Assembly (NCBI GenBank): GCA_963922565.1
Contig: CAWUIQ010000009.1
Coordinates: 38,440-102,439 of the forward strand
Origin: JBCBKL01 sp963922565
GTDB taxonomy: Bacteria; Pseudomonadota; Alphaproteobacteria; Rhodobacterales; Rhodobacteraceae
DNA: 64,000 nt
Direction of reading: 5' to 3'
The notes under the pieces were generated by a model. That model saw only the letters and a program-made list of their open reading frames with translations. It searched no databases and was not told the origin of the DNA. Both the position numbers and the translations under genes were made by a program. Below are positions 33,950-42,848 of the stretch, piece by piece. Position 1 is the first letter of the stretch. Each line of letters begins with the position of its first letter.

Positions 33950-34147
33950 GTCGAATCGAAATCCCGGCCGATTCCAAAATATTTGACCCATCAACAGACT
34001 GTTTCGATTCCGGGGGCATTCCGGCCGCAAGACAGCCCGGATGACCCAAGAAATTTTCGAACATTTTGCCGCGCTCTCGTGAATATTTGTTGCGCTGCAC
34101 CTGCAAAATGCCCTACATCACGCCAACTGGTTTTCAGGAGTTGAGAC

Positions 34148-35833
34148 ATGGCGCACGACGGACAGGACATTGAGTTTTTGCAAGCTCCGCTGCTTGACGA
34201 TTTGCTGGCGCTGACCGGCGCTGCAATCGCACCGATCGACGAGATCCTGACGCTCGCGACGGCCAAACTGAAAGATATGGTGACGGATGACGGTCGTGTG
34301 TCGGGCAAGCTGATCGAAGCGAATCAGACCGCGGCCCACGGCCTCGCGTGGCTGGCGACATATGTGCAGTCCCTGCGCGAAATGCAGAAATGGGCCGAAG
34401 CGCTCGATGCCCAAGGCAAGTTTGGTGAAACCGAAGCGCTGATTCACCAGATCGCGTTCGGCGAATATCTGTGGCAACTCTACGGCGGCCTCCAGATGAA
34501 CCAGGGTGAAATCCTGCGTTTGCAGGACATGGGTCTCACGCAGGACGATATGCGCGGCATGATGAACCCAGCCGTCATGACGCTCTCACAGAAAGGCAAC
34601 ACCCAGGCCGCGCGCGTCCGGCTTGTCGCGTTGATGCAAGAGCAAAGCGCCAATGCCACAGTTGGCGCCAGCGGGCTGGATGAAGAGCTCGAGATGATTC
34701 GCGACCAGTTCCGGCGTTACGCAGTCGAAAAGGTCGAGCCACATGCACATGATTGGCACCTCAAAGACGAACTGATCCCGATGGAGGTCATCGAAGAGCT
34801 GGCCGAGATGGGTGTCTTTGGTCTGACGATCCCCGAAGAGTATGGCGGCTTCGGTCTTTCGAAAGCGTCCATGTGCGTGGTGTCCGAGGAACTGTCACGC
34901 GGCTATATCGGTGTCGGCAGCCTTGGTACCCGGTCCGAGATCGCGGCCGAACTAATCATTGCCGGCGGCACGGACGCGCAAAAGGAAAAGTGGCTGCCAA
35001 AACTCGCATCCGGTGAAACACTCCCCACGGCGGTCTTTACAGAGCCCAATACCGGCTCCGATCTGGGTTCGCTGCGAACCCGGGCCGTGAAGGACGGCGA
35101 CAACTACCGCATTACCGGGAACAAGACGTGGATCACCCACGCCACCCGCACCCAGGTCATGACCCTGCTGGCCCGGACCGATCCCGACACGACCGATTAC
35201 CGTGGCCTCTCCATGTTCCTGGCGGAAAAGACCCCGGGCACCGACGAAAACCCCTTCCCGACCGAAGGCATGACGGGCGGTGAGATCGAGGTGCTGGGAT
35301 ATCGCGGCATGAAAGAATACGAGCTCGCCTTCGACAATTTCGAGGTGAAGGGCGAAAACCTCCTGGGCGGTGAAGAGGGCAAAGGCTTCAAACAGCTGAT
35401 GGAGACATTCGAATCGGCGCGTATCCAGACTGCCGCGCGTGCGATTGGCGTGGCCCAGTCGGCGCTTGATGTCGCGATGCAGTACGCGCAGGAACGCAAA
35501 CAGTTCGGCAAGGCCCTGATCGAATTCCCCCGCGTCGCCAATAAGCTCGCGATGATGGCGGTCGAGATCATGATCGCGCGCCAGCTCACATACTTCTCGG
35601 CCTTCGAAAAAGACGAGGGACGGCGCTGCGATGTCGAGGCCGGCATGGCCAAGCTGTTGGGCGCCCGCGTTGCCTGGACTGCTGCAGACAACGGGCTGCA
35701 GATCCACGGCGGCAACGGCTTCGCGCTCGAGTACAAGATCAGCCGCATCCTGTGCGACGCGCGGATCCTGAACATCTTTGAAGGTGCCGCCGAAATTCAG
35801 GCCCAGGTCATCGCCCGCCGCCTGCTCGGCTAG
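34148..35833 (+). CDS. mcd: (2S)-methylsuccinyl-CoA dehydrogenase-type acyl-CoA dehydrogenase
   Basis: 561 residues. About 165 N-terminal residues form a helical extension absent from ordinary acyl-CoA dehydrogenases. The core then shows FGLTIPEEYGGFGL, AVFTEPNTGSDLGSLRTRA, QERKQFGKAL, GMAKLLGARVAW, LQIHGGNGFALEY and ILNIFEGAAEIQAQ. Size and extension match Mcd, which oxidises methylsuccinyl-CoA to mesaconyl-CoA in the ethylmalonyl-CoA pathway of acetate assimilation; electrons would go to EtfAB. A different long acyl-CoA dehydrogenase cannot be fully excluded. Confidence 0.8.
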   Translation: MAHDGQDIEFLQAPLLDDLLALTGAAIAPIDEILTLATAKLKDMVTDDGRVSGKLIEANQTAAHGLAWLATYVQSLREMQKWAEALDAQGKFGETEALIHQIAFGEYLWQLYGGLQMNQGEILRLQDMGLTQDDMRGMMNPAVMTLSQKGNTQAARVRLVALMQEQSANATVGASGLDEELEMIRDQFRRYAVEKVEPHAHDWHLKDELIPMEVIEELAEMGVFGLTIPEEYGGFGLSKASMCVVSEELSRGYIGVGSLGTRSEIAAELIIAGGTDAQKEKWLPKLASGETLPTAVFTEPNTGSDLGSLRTRAVKDGDNYRITGNKTWITHATRTQVMTLLARTDPDTTDYRGLSMFLAEKTPGTDENPFPTEGMTGGEIEVLGYRGMKEYELAFDNFEVKGENLLGGEEGKGFKQLMETFESARIQTAARAIGVAQSALDVAMQYAQERKQFGKALIEFPRVANKLAMMAVEIMIARQLTYFSAFEKDEGRRCDVEAGMAKLLGARVAWTAADNGLQIHGGNGFALEYKISRILCDARILNIFEGAAEIQAQVIARRLLG

Positions 35834-35979
35834 CAGGTCAAACACACCGCATCCGGATCCAATTCGGATGCGGGCAGCACCTCGATGCCCGTTTGAGCGC
35901 CGCTCGCGGCAAACCGCTCAATTTGCCGATAGCGGGGACGAATAGCCTTGCGCCCGATGCTGCAGCGCAGTATCGCCAT
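35830..35979 (-). CDS. Candidate 49-residue protein convergent with mcd
   Basis: Frame MAILRCSIGRKAIRPRYRQI followed by a hydrophilic stretch and ending SELDPDAVCLTC, with a C-terminal C-x2-C. Third codon positions are GC-rich like real genes. Its stop overlaps the mcd stop region and its start lies 3 bp from the divergent TetR gene start. An inverted repeat (CCGCATCCG at 35847 / CGGATGCGG at 35865) falls inside it, so the region might instead be a hairpin ending mcd. No family is recognised. Confidence 0.35.
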   Translation of the reverse strand: MAILRCSIGRKAIRPRYRQIERFAASGAQTGIEVLPASELDPDAVCLTC

Positions 35980-35982
35980 CGT

Positions 35983-36504
35983 ATGGCACGGGATTCCCTG
36001 ACACCGAACGCATGGATCGTCGCAGGCCTTTCCCAGCTGGCTGAGCTTGGGCCACAGGCGTTGCGCGCGGAGCCACTGGCGCGTCACCTTGGGACAACAA
36101 AGGGCTCTTTTTACTGGCATTTCAAGGACGTACCGGCTTACCACGCTGCGCTATTGCAGCATTGGCAGGCCGAAGCCTTTGGTGCCGTGGTCAACCTGAT
36201 CGAAGATGATGCGCCTGTCGCCGACCGGCTCAGGCGCTTTGGCGCCCAGGTACAGGCCGATCCGGTCGATCCGGCCTTGCGTGCTTGGGGCCAGTCGGAT
36301 GCGTCTGTCGCCACGACGGTCGCGCAGGTGGATGACGAACGCCTTAAGTACTTGTCGGCGCTGATGTCTTCGCTTGGCATCACCAACCCGGATTACGCGC
36401 GCGCGGCCCTAGGTGCTTCGATCGGGTTGCGGCAGTTGGGCGATGCGGACGCAGCACAAAGTGCATACGCATCCTTGATCGACGTGATTCTCGCCTTGCG
36501 GTGA
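35983..36504 (+). CDS. TetR/AcrR-family transcriptional regulator
   Basis: 173 residues. The N-terminal HTH is typical: NAWIVAGLSQLAELGPQALR, PLARHLGTTKGSFYWHFKD. The C-terminal ligand domain is short and Ala-rich. ATG 35983 opens MARDSLTPNAW; upstream in-frame residues are not TetR-like. It overlaps the lipoprotein gene by 4 bp (GTGA), so the target may include its own operon. Confidence 0.9.
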   Translation: MARDSLTPNAWIVAGLSQLAELGPQALRAEPLARHLGTTKGSFYWHFKDVPAYHAALLQHWQAEAFGAVVNLIEDDAPVADRLRRFGAQVQADPVDPALRAWGQSDASVATTVAQVDDERLKYLSALMSSLGITNPDYARAALGASIGLRQLGDADAAQSAYASLIDVILALR

Positions 36505-36899
36505 CCATCCGGTTCGGCCTCGCACTCGCGATCCTTCTGGCGCTGGCCGCCTGCAGGAAGGACGAGACCGTCGCGGGATACGGCGGCGCGGACAAAGTCT
36601 GGCGCCTCGTCGAACTCGATAACAACACATATCCCCATGATGTAACGCTTACCTTCCCTGAACGTGGCGTGGTCGCAGGGCGGGCCCCCTGCAACAGCTA
36701 TTCAGCCGAGATGGATATTCCCTATCCATGGTTCGGCGTCGGCCCCATCCGATCGACCCGCGCGACATGCCCGGAGCAATCCGCCGAAAATGCGTACTTT
36801 GCGGCACTCGCGACCATGACCCTGTCGGAGGTGTTGGGCGACACGCTGATCCTTCGTACGGAGGATGGGCGCGAGATGGTTTTCAAATCGACCGACTGA
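36501..36899 (+). CDS. META/HslJ-type lipoprotein
   Basis: 132 residues, GTG start. Signal peptide with lipobox LALAAC (Cys at about 18). The rest resembles the META domain: WRLVELDNNTYPHDVTLTFP, GRAPCNSYSAEM (the G-x-C-N-x-x-x-G-like core) and ATCPEQSAENAYFAAL. META proteins are small beta-rich envelope proteins of uncertain function, some linked to stress or novobiocin resistance. Its 3' end overlaps the convergent recO by 17 bp. Confidence 0.8.
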   Translation: MTIRFGLALAILLALAACRKDETVAGYGGADKVWRLVELDNNTYPHDVTLTFPERGVVAGRAPCNSYSAEMDIPYPWFGVGPIRSTRATCPEQSAENAYFAALATMTLSEVLGDTLILRTEDGREMVFKSTD

Positions 36900-37608
36900 A
36901 CGTCCCGACAAAACGCTCGCGCGCTTCTGGCAACGGTTTTGACCCGAGGCTGGGCGCCAGTCTCTGGGCCAGGAAAAACCCTGTCACCTGCAGGGCCTCC
37001 CGGATTTCCGTGTCGTCGGCCGCCCCTTCGCCCCGCATCACGGGCGGCAATGGCAGCAATCGGTCTGCCCACTCACCCGCCCCGGCCGTTGAAACCGCCC
37101 GGCCGGTCTTGGGCGAGACATAGGCCAGCCCCTCTTTCGCGCCGGTCGCCGCACAGCTCGACAAATCGAGGCCAAAACCGGTTTCCCCCAAGAGCGCAAT
37201 CTCCCAACGAAGGTATGCAAGGGGCCATAGATCGGTCTGGTCAAGCAGATCCAGCAGTTGCTCCGTACGCTGGTAGAGCTCCGGATGCGCCTCGCGTTCG
37301 GGCAGGCAAAACCCGATCAGGCCAGTCACCGCGTTAAGGCCTGCCAGCGCCAGACGACTGCCCATGACCTGTGCCGTGCGGCTGCGCATCAACTCAACCG
37401 AATAGGTGCCGATATGGTCTTCGAGGCGCGCTCGCCATGTCACGTCAAGCTGGGCACCGGGTTGAAGGATAGGCGCGATCTTGCGGCTTGTCCCACCCCG
37501 GACGACACCCGCATGCCGACCTTTGGTCGGGGTGAAGACATCGATAATCGCGCTCGTCTCACCGTGTCGCCGGGTGCTGAGCAGAATGCCTTGGTCGCGC
37601 CAATCCAT
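36883..37608 (-). CDS. recO: DNA repair protein RecO
   Basis: 241 residues starting MDWRDQGILLSTRRHGETSA, the OB-fold N-terminal domain, then HAGVVRGG and the helical domain. It mediates RecA loading in the RecFOR pathway. The zinc-binding Cys cluster of some RecO proteins is reduced to one conserved-type CAATGAKEGLAYVSPKTGRAV segment. Last gene of the acpS-lepB-rnc-era-recO block. Confidence 0.93.
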   Translation of the reverse strand: MDWRDQGILLSTRRHGETSAIIDVFTPTKGRHAGVVRGGTSRKIAPILQPGAQLDVTWRARLEDHIGTYSVELMRSRTAQVMGSRLALAGLNAVTGLIGFCLPEREAHPELYQRTEQLLDLLDQTDLWPLAYLRWEIALLGETGFGLDLSSCAATGAKEGLAYVSPKTGRAVSTAGAGEWADRLLPLPPVMRGEGAADDTEIREALQVTGFFLAQRLAPSLGSKPLPEARERFVGTFSRSI

Positions 37609-37649
37609 GCCGTCAGGCTGTTGCGTGATCCGGGCGAATGCAAGCCCGG

Positions 37650-37979
37650 TCAGGCAAGACCGACCTCATCGAGCATGTGCCGCCCCTGCCTGTCCTCGAC
37701 CTCGATCACCCAGATGTCCGGGTCGAACCCCGTCTGGCGCTTTGCGGCGGCCTCGACTTCGGCCTCGTCCCCGGTGCTCAGTTCCTGCCATTCGCGCACA
37801 CCCGACATCAGGTCAAAGCCGCGCTGGTAGAGCACGGCACGGCCATCGAGCGTGTTGAGTTTGACCAGAACCGCGCCCGCCGTGTCGTCACCGTGAACCG
37901 CGACAAAGGCGGGGATGTCAGCCAGTCGCAACCGGGCGAGGTAGGCATCGACCCAAAAGCGCGATGTCAGGCGGGCCAT
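37650..37979 (-). CDS. DUF1491 family protein
   Basis: 109 residues, MARLTSRFWVDAYLARLRLA, then GDDTAGAVLVKLNTLDGRAV, and WVIEVEDRQGRHMLDE near the end: recognisable DUF1491, a small alpha/beta family of alphaproteobacteria with no known function. Consistently found between era and recO. Confidence 0.85.
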   Translation of the reverse strand: MARLTSRFWVDAYLARLRLADIPAFVAVHGDDTAGAVLVKLNTLDGRAVLYQRGFDLMSGVREWQELSTGDEAEVEAAAKRQTGFDPDIWVIEVEDRQGRHMLDEVGLA

Positions 37980-38003
37980 GCGAGCCTCACGGGGTCGAAC
38001 GGG

Positions 38004-38912
38004 CTAGCCATCGCCATCACGAAAATCGAGACCCATTTCGGAATAGCGCTCTGCCTCTTCCTGCCAGCGCTCGCGTACCTTGACCTGCAGAAACAGGTGC
38101 ACGCGCCGTTCCATGAACGCCTCGAGCTCTTCACGCGCGGCCTTGCTGACCGCCTTGATCGTCTCACCGCCTTTGCCCAGCACGATCCCCTTATGCCCGT
38201 CGCGGGTCACATAGATCACCTGATCGATGCGGGCCGAGCCATCCTTGCGCTCTTCCCAGTTCTCCGTCTCAACGGTCAGTTGATAGGGCAATTCCTGATG
38301 CAGGCGCAGGGTCAGCTTTTCGCGCGTCATCTCGGCCGCCAGCATCCGCATTGGCAGATCGGCAATCTGGTCTTCGGGGTACAGCCACGGACCTTCAGGC
38401 ACCTGCTCGGCCAGCCATTTGCGCAGATCGTCCACACCATAACCTTTTTCAGCCGAGATCATGAAGGTTTCGGCAAAGTCAAAGCGTTCGTTCAGGTCTT
38501 TACTGAGACCCAGCAGTACCGGGGCCTCGACCCGGTCTATCTTGTTGATGGCCAGCGCAATCGTCCGCCCCTCACCGATATCGGCGAGGTTTTCGAGAAT
38601 GCGGGTCACGCCATCTGTGATGCCGCGATGCGCCTCGACCAGTAGCACGATCACATCCGCATCCGCCGCCCCGCCCCACGCCGCCGCGACCATCGCGCGG
38701 TCAAGCCGGCGGCGCGGCTGAAAAAGGCCCGGCGTGTCGACGAAAACGATCTGGCTGTCGCCTTCCATCGCAACGCCGCGAATGCGGGCGCGGGTGGTCT
38801 GAACCTTGTGGGTCACGATCGAAACCTTGGCCCCGACCATCCGGTTCAGCAGGGTCGATTTGCCTGCATTCGGCTCGCCAATCAGGGCAACAAAACCCGC
38901 GCGCGTTGTCAT
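38004..38912 (-). CDS. era: GTPase Era
   Basis: 302 residues: G1 GEPNAGKST (about 12-20), G3 DTPGLF, G4 NKIDRV, and a C-terminal KH domain (EGPWLYPEDQIADL, YVTRDGHKGIVLGKGGETIK). Binds 16S rRNA during 30S maturation. Overlaps rnc by 4 bp. Confidence 0.97.
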   Translation of the reverse strand: MTTRAGFVALIGEPNAGKSTLLNRMVGAKVSIVTHKVQTTRARIRGVAMEGDSQIVFVDTPGLFQPRRRLDRAMVAAAWGGAADADVIVLLVEAHRGITDGVTRILENLADIGEGRTIALAINKIDRVEAPVLLGLSKDLNERFDFAETFMISAEKGYGVDDLRKWLAEQVPEGPWLYPEDQIADLPMRMLAAEMTREKLTLRLHQELPYQLTVETENWEERKDGSARIDQVIYVTRDGHKGIVLGKGGETIKAVSKAAREELEAFMERRVHLFLQVKVRERWQEEAERYSEMGLDFRDGDG

Positions 38913-39595
38913 GTCTTGCTCTCCAATTGGCTCAGCATGGCCTTTGCCGCAGATTGCTGCGCCTCGCGTTTCGACCCTGCCGTCGCCTCAGCCGATTGCC
39001 CGGTCTTGAGCCTGACCGCAATGGTAAAGACAGGCGCATGGTCTGGGCCGCTGCGTGATACCTCGTGGTAATCGGGTGGCGGCATGCCCCGAGCCTGCGA
39101 CCATTCCTGAAGCGCCGTCTTGGGATCGCGGGCATCGGCCTCGACCGTGTTGATGCGGGTCGACCAGAGTGAAAGGATCGTCTCACGCGCCGCCGTCAGC
39201 CCACCATCCCGGTAGATCGCCGCGATGACGGCCTCCATCGCGTCACCCAAAAGCGCCTGCTTACGCCGTCCGCCCGAAACCATCTCGGACCGGCCAAGAC
39301 GCAAGACCGCGCCCAGATCAATCTCGCGGGCGATATCGGCGCAGGTCTCTTTGCGGACAAGGGCATTATATCGGGGCGCAAGGGTGCCTTCGGATGCAGC
39401 GGTATCGGCATCCAGCAAGGTCTCTGCCATGACCAGCCCCAGGACCCGGTCACCCAGAAACTCCAGTCGCTGGTTGTCGGCCCGGTCGGCCGTCGAAAAG
39501 GATGGATGGGTCAAGGCGCGGATCAACAAAGCAGGCTGACGGAATTCGTAGCCAAGGCGGCTTTGAAAGGCGATGAGGTCAGCCGATTGCTTCAA
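38909..39595 (-). CDS. rnc: Ribonuclease III
   Basis: 228 residues: signature RLEFLGDRVLGLVMAETL with the catalytic acidic residues, a second acidic cluster in LLGDAMEAVIAAIYRDGG, and a C-terminal double-stranded RNA binding domain (about 155-225). Processes rRNA precursors and regulatory duplexes. Coupled to lepB and era by 4-bp overlaps. Confidence 0.97.
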   Translation of the reverse strand: MKQSADLIAFQSRLGYEFRQPALLIRALTHPSFSTADRADNQRLEFLGDRVLGLVMAETLLDADTAASEGTLAPRYNALVRKETCADIAREIDLGAVLRLGRSEMVSGGRRKQALLGDAMEAVIAAIYRDGGLTAARETILSLWSTRINTVEADARDPKTALQEWSQARGMPPPDYHEVSRSGPDHAPVFTIAVRLKTGQSAEATAGSKREAQQSAAKAMLSQLESKT

Positions 39596-40416
39596 TCGAT
39601 CCTCTTAAAGAAACGGTCGCCGCGCCAGGTCCAGAAAAACAGCATCGACCGGCCCGCGGATGAGAACATGATGCGGTCCGCCCGGCCGATCAGGTTTTCG
39701 TAAGGCACAAAGCCAACGCCGCCCGCCAACTGCGCCATCCGGCTGTCGGCAGAGTTGTCGCGGTTGTCACCCATAAAGAAATAGTGGCCATCCGGAACCA
39801 GAAAGACGCCCACATTGTCCGTCGACCGGGGGCCAACATTCAGGACGATGTGTTCCGTCCCCTCGGGCAGGGTTTCGGTGAACCGCGATTTGGTGCATGT
39901 GCCGCCCAGACCGACCGGCCCGTTTTCGCAACGCGGCAAAAGCTGCTGTGGACCTTGCGCCGCCATTTCTTCGACAAAGACGCCAGCCTCTTCCTGTGGC
40001 AGCGGCTCGTCATTGATCAGGACCAGCCCGTCCCGCACCTCGACCCGGTCGCCCGGCAAACCGATCAGGCGTTTGATGTAATCGCTGCCCGAAACCGGAT
40101 GCCGAAACACCACCACATCACCACGCTGCGGTTCGCCGCCAAACAGACGGCTGTTTTCGCCGTCAAAGATCCCGCACACGTCCTTGGCATCAATCCCGGC
40201 AAAGGGCAGCGACGGGCACGAGGCATAGGAATAGCCATAGGACATCTTGTTCACGAACAGAAAATCCCCGATCAGCAGCGTTTCCTTCATCGATCCTGAC
40301 GGGATCCAGAACGGCTGAAAGAACAGGGTCCGGAACACACCCGCGATCAGCAGCGCATAGACGATCGTCTTGATCGTCTCGACAAAGGCATTCTGAGGCT
40401 TGTCTTTCGCGGCCAT
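39592..40416 (-). CDS. lepB: Signal peptidase I
   Basis: 274 residues: membrane anchor about 15-32, catalytic Ser in IPSGSMKETLLIGD, catalytic Lys in SDYIKRLIGLPGDRVEV, and GDNRDNSADSR. Cleaves signal peptides of exported proteins on the periplasmic side. ATG 40416 (MAAKDKPQNAFVETI) was chosen; the frame continues open upstream but without family resemblance. Confidence 0.96.
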   Translation of the reverse strand: MAAKDKPQNAFVETIKTIVYALLIAGVFRTLFFQPFWIPSGSMKETLLIGDFLFVNKMSYGYSYASCPSLPFAGIDAKDVCGIFDGENSRLFGGEPQRGDVVVFRHPVSGSDYIKRLIGLPGDRVEVRDGLVLINDEPLPQEEAGVFVEEMAAQGPQQLLPRCENGPVGLGGTCTKSRFTETLPEGTEHIVLNVGPRSTDNVGVFLVPDGHYFFMGDNRDNSADSRMAQLAGGVGFVPYENLIGRADRIMFSSAGRSMLFFWTWRGDRFFKRID

Positions 40417-40474
40417 GTTGGGAAAGTCCTGCTCTGGTTGGTTGGATGGGTTCTGCGCGTGGTGGCCCGCACTG

Positions 40475-40900
40475 TCAAGATCGTGCCAGGGGCGGCGCCT
40501 CATCAACTTTTCTCGCCTCAATGACAACAAAGGCCTGCGCCCATGGGTGGTCGTCAGTCAGTGTGACATGGATGATCGCCTCGTGCCCTGCCGGGGTCAT
40601 CTCTTTCAGCCGTTCCGCGGCCCAGCCGGTAACTTCCATGACGGGCTGACCGGTCGAGAGATTGCGCACGGCCATGTCTTTCCACGCAATCCCCATGCGC
40701 AGACCGGTGCCGAGGGCCTTGGAACAGGCCTCTTTCGCGGCCCAGCGTTTGGCATAGGTCCCGGCGGTGTCACGCCGGCGTTCGGCCTTGGTCTGTTCGA
40801 TGGGGGTAAAAACCCGGTCGCGGAACCGATCCCCAAAGCGATCGAGCGTGCCCTGGATCCGCTCGATATTCGCAAGATCGGTACCGATGCCGAGGATCAT
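40475..40900 (-). CDS. acpS: Holo-[acyl-carrier-protein] synthase
   Basis: 141 residues: MILGIGTDLANIERI with the Mg-binding Asp, RVFTPIEQTKAERR, and RWAAKEACSKALGTG, the three AcpS motifs. Attaches 4'-phosphopantetheine to ACP. It overlaps the upstream LysE-type gene by 4 bp, although that gene is usually absent from this block. Confidence 0.96.
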   Translation of the reverse strand: MILGIGTDLANIERIQGTLDRFGDRFRDRVFTPIEQTKAERRRDTAGTYAKRWAAKEACSKALGTGLRMGIAWKDMAVRNLSTGQPVMEVTGWAAERLKEMTPAGHEAIIHVTLTDDHPWAQAFVVIEARKVDEAPPLARS

Positions 40901-41517
40901 CGCGACAGCGCCGATCTGATGAGACCCATCCCGGCCACAGCAAAGAGAGAGGCAACCGCAGCATCAATCACGCGGCGCGCCCTGGCGTAGAGGGACATCG
41001 CGCCTCCGGTTGAAAACAGCAGCGCCCAGCCGAGGTAGTTCACCAAGCCCAACAGCGCGCAAACACCCGTGGCCAAGGCCACCGCCAAAACCCCAGACGA
41101 GGTATCAAGCCCAACCGCAAGCGCCGCCATCCATGCAAAGACGGCCTTGGGATTAGTCAGGTTCAGCAGGAGACCGCGTCGAAACCACCGCCGCCCGCCA
41201 GTGACCTGGGTCTCCAGCGCAGCGGGTTTCATCGCCGACCGGGCAGAGCCGTAGGCAAGCCAAAGCAGGTAACATCCGCCAACCAGCTTCATGACGATCA
41301 ATGCCGTTTCGGACGTCTCCAGTATCGCGCCCATCCCCGCCGCAGCCAGCAGCCCCCAGAAAGCCAGCCCCAGAGCCAGACCAGCAGCAAACCGCAGCCC
41401 CGTCGCCCTGCCCCGCGCCATCGCTACGGACGCACAACCAATATTGGCCGGGCCGGGCGCCACGGTGACCACGAAGAACGCGGCGCAGATCGCAGCGAGG
41501 GACGCAAGATCAGGCAT
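40897..41517 (-). CDS. LysE-family amino-acid exporter
   Basis: 206 residues with about six hydrophobic helices and the LysE/RhtB N-terminal signature VTVAPGPANIGCASVAMARG, plus NLTNPKAVFAWMAAL in the middle. Exports amino acids or related solutes; substrate unknown. It sits between a secreted hypothetical protein and acpS in the housekeeping block and looks like a lineage-specific insertion there. Confidence 0.88.
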   Translation of the reverse strand: MPDLASLAAICAAFFVVTVAPGPANIGCASVAMARGRATGLRFAAGLALGLAFWGLLAAAGMGAILETSETALIVMKLVGGCYLLWLAYGSARSAMKPAALETQVTGGRRWFRRGLLLNLTNPKAVFAWMAALAVGLDTSSGVLAVALATGVCALLGLVNYLGWALLFSTGGAMSLYARARRVIDAAVASLFAVAGMGLIRSALSR

Positions 41518-41541
41518 GGTGGTCCCCCTTGTGAAGACGGG

Positions 41542-42036
41542 TCATCGGCGCGCACCCTTCGTCAAGGCGTCGTACATGTCGACTGACCCGCCCGATTCCT
41601 TGTACCGCCCGTTGACTGTCTCGAAGTGATACGTTCCCTCGACAAACGGCCCGGTGCCCTTGTGCGTATACCGCGCCCGGACCGAGCGAATATCGCCGGG
41701 GCCCATCAGTTCAACCGGCCCCCTCCAGAACCCGTCAGAGGGGATATCGAAATACCAGGCCGCGTCGATCTCGAACGTGCCGCCATTGGGAAAACGGCAC
41801 GCGATGATGGACGCCTCGGGAAATCCTTTCAGCTTGTAGACGGGGTTGCGCCCGCCTTTCTCTCTCACCAGCCGGCCCTTGCCGAACTTCTCCTGGCAAC
41901 TGGGAGCCATGGGCATGCGGCGGAATTCCAGAGTGAACTCCCAGCTGTCATAAGGGTACGGGCCAAAGGCCCATCCGGCTGTCGGAAGGCTCATGATCAC
42001 TGCCATCAACGCCGCGACCAGGCGCGCAGGCCTCAT
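41542..42036 (-). CDS. Secreted hypothetical protein
   Basis: 164 residues with a Sec signal peptide (about 1-23, ...MSLPTAGWA). The mature part has two cysteines (APSCQEKF and IIACRFPNGG) and a beta-rich pattern ending GTYHFETVNGRYKESGGSVD. No family is recognised. Overlaps pdxJ by 4 bp, so it is expressed with it. Periplasmic location inferred from the signal. Confidence 0.7.
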   Translation of the reverse strand: MRPARLVAALMAVIMSLPTAGWAFGPYPYDSWEFTLEFRRMPMAPSCQEKFGKGRLVREKGGRNPVYKLKGFPEASIIACRFPNGGTFEIDAAWYFDIPSDGFWRGPVELMGPGDIRSVRARYTHKGTGPFVEGTYHFETVNGRYKESGGSVDMYDALTKGARR

Positions 42037-42782
42037 GACCGCGCCTCCTCCATCAGCCGCCGCATCTCGCGGATGGCAGGTTCAAGACCCAGAAAGATCG
42101 CCTCGCCGATCAGGAAATGACCGATGTTCAACTCCATCACCTGGGGCAGGGCGGCAACGGGTTGGACGGTTTCATAGTTCAGCCCGTGGCCCGCATGTAC
42201 CTCAAGCCCCAGCGAATGCCCGAACGCCGCCATGTCGGTCAGCGCCCGCAATTCCGCGTCGCGGTCATCGAAACGCCCTTCGGCATGGGCGTCGCAATAT
42301 CCTCCGGTATGCAACTCGATCACCTCAGCCCCGATGCGATGTGCCGCCTCGATCTGGCGCTTGTCGGCGGCGATGAAGATCGACACGCGGCATCCGGCCT
42401 CGCGCAGAGGTGCGATGAAATGGGCAAGGCGGTTTTCGTCTTTCGCCACTTCCAGCCCGCCCTCGGTTGTCCGTTCCTCGCGTTTTTCCGGCACGATGCA
42501 GACCGCATGCGGTTTGTGGCGCAGGGCGATCTGCTGCATCTCGTCGGTCGCTGCCATCTCGAAATTCAGGGGCAGATTAAGGACGTCCATCAATCCCTCG
42601 ATATCCGCATCCGAGATATGACGGCGGTCTTCGCGCAGATGCGCGGTTATCCCGTCGGCCCCCGCCTCTTCGGCCAGCTTGGCCGCGCGCAGCGGATCGG
42701 GATAGTCGCCGCCCCGCGCATTGCGGACGGTCGCAACGTGGTCAATGTTCACGCCAAGGCGAAGCTTGCTTTGCTGGGTCAT
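42033..42782 (-). CDS. pdxJ: Pyridoxine 5'-phosphate synthase
   Basis: 249 residues: LGVNIDHVATVRNARGG, DGITAHLREDRRHI, FEMAATDEMQQIA, ELHTGGYCDAH, and VHAGHGLNYETV are TIM-barrel PdxJ motifs with catalytic residues visible. Makes pyridoxine 5'-phosphate from DXP and aminoacetone phosphate in the DXP-dependent B6 route. Confidence 0.97.
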   Translation of the reverse strand: MTQQSKLRLGVNIDHVATVRNARGGDYPDPLRAAKLAEEAGADGITAHLREDRRHISDADIEGLMDVLNLPLNFEMAATDEMQQIALRHKPHAVCIVPEKREERTTEGGLEVAKDENRLAHFIAPLREAGCRVSIFIAADKRQIEAAHRIGAEVIELHTGGYCDAHAEGRFDDRDAELRALTDMAAFGHSLGLEVHAGHGLNYETVQPVAALPQVMELNIGHFLIGEAIFLGLEPAIREMRRLMEEARS

Positions 42783-42848
42783 GCCGGACCTTTCCCGATG
42801 GATTGATGAGACACTAGTGCGATGCGCCGGGGGATGAAATGGGCTGCG

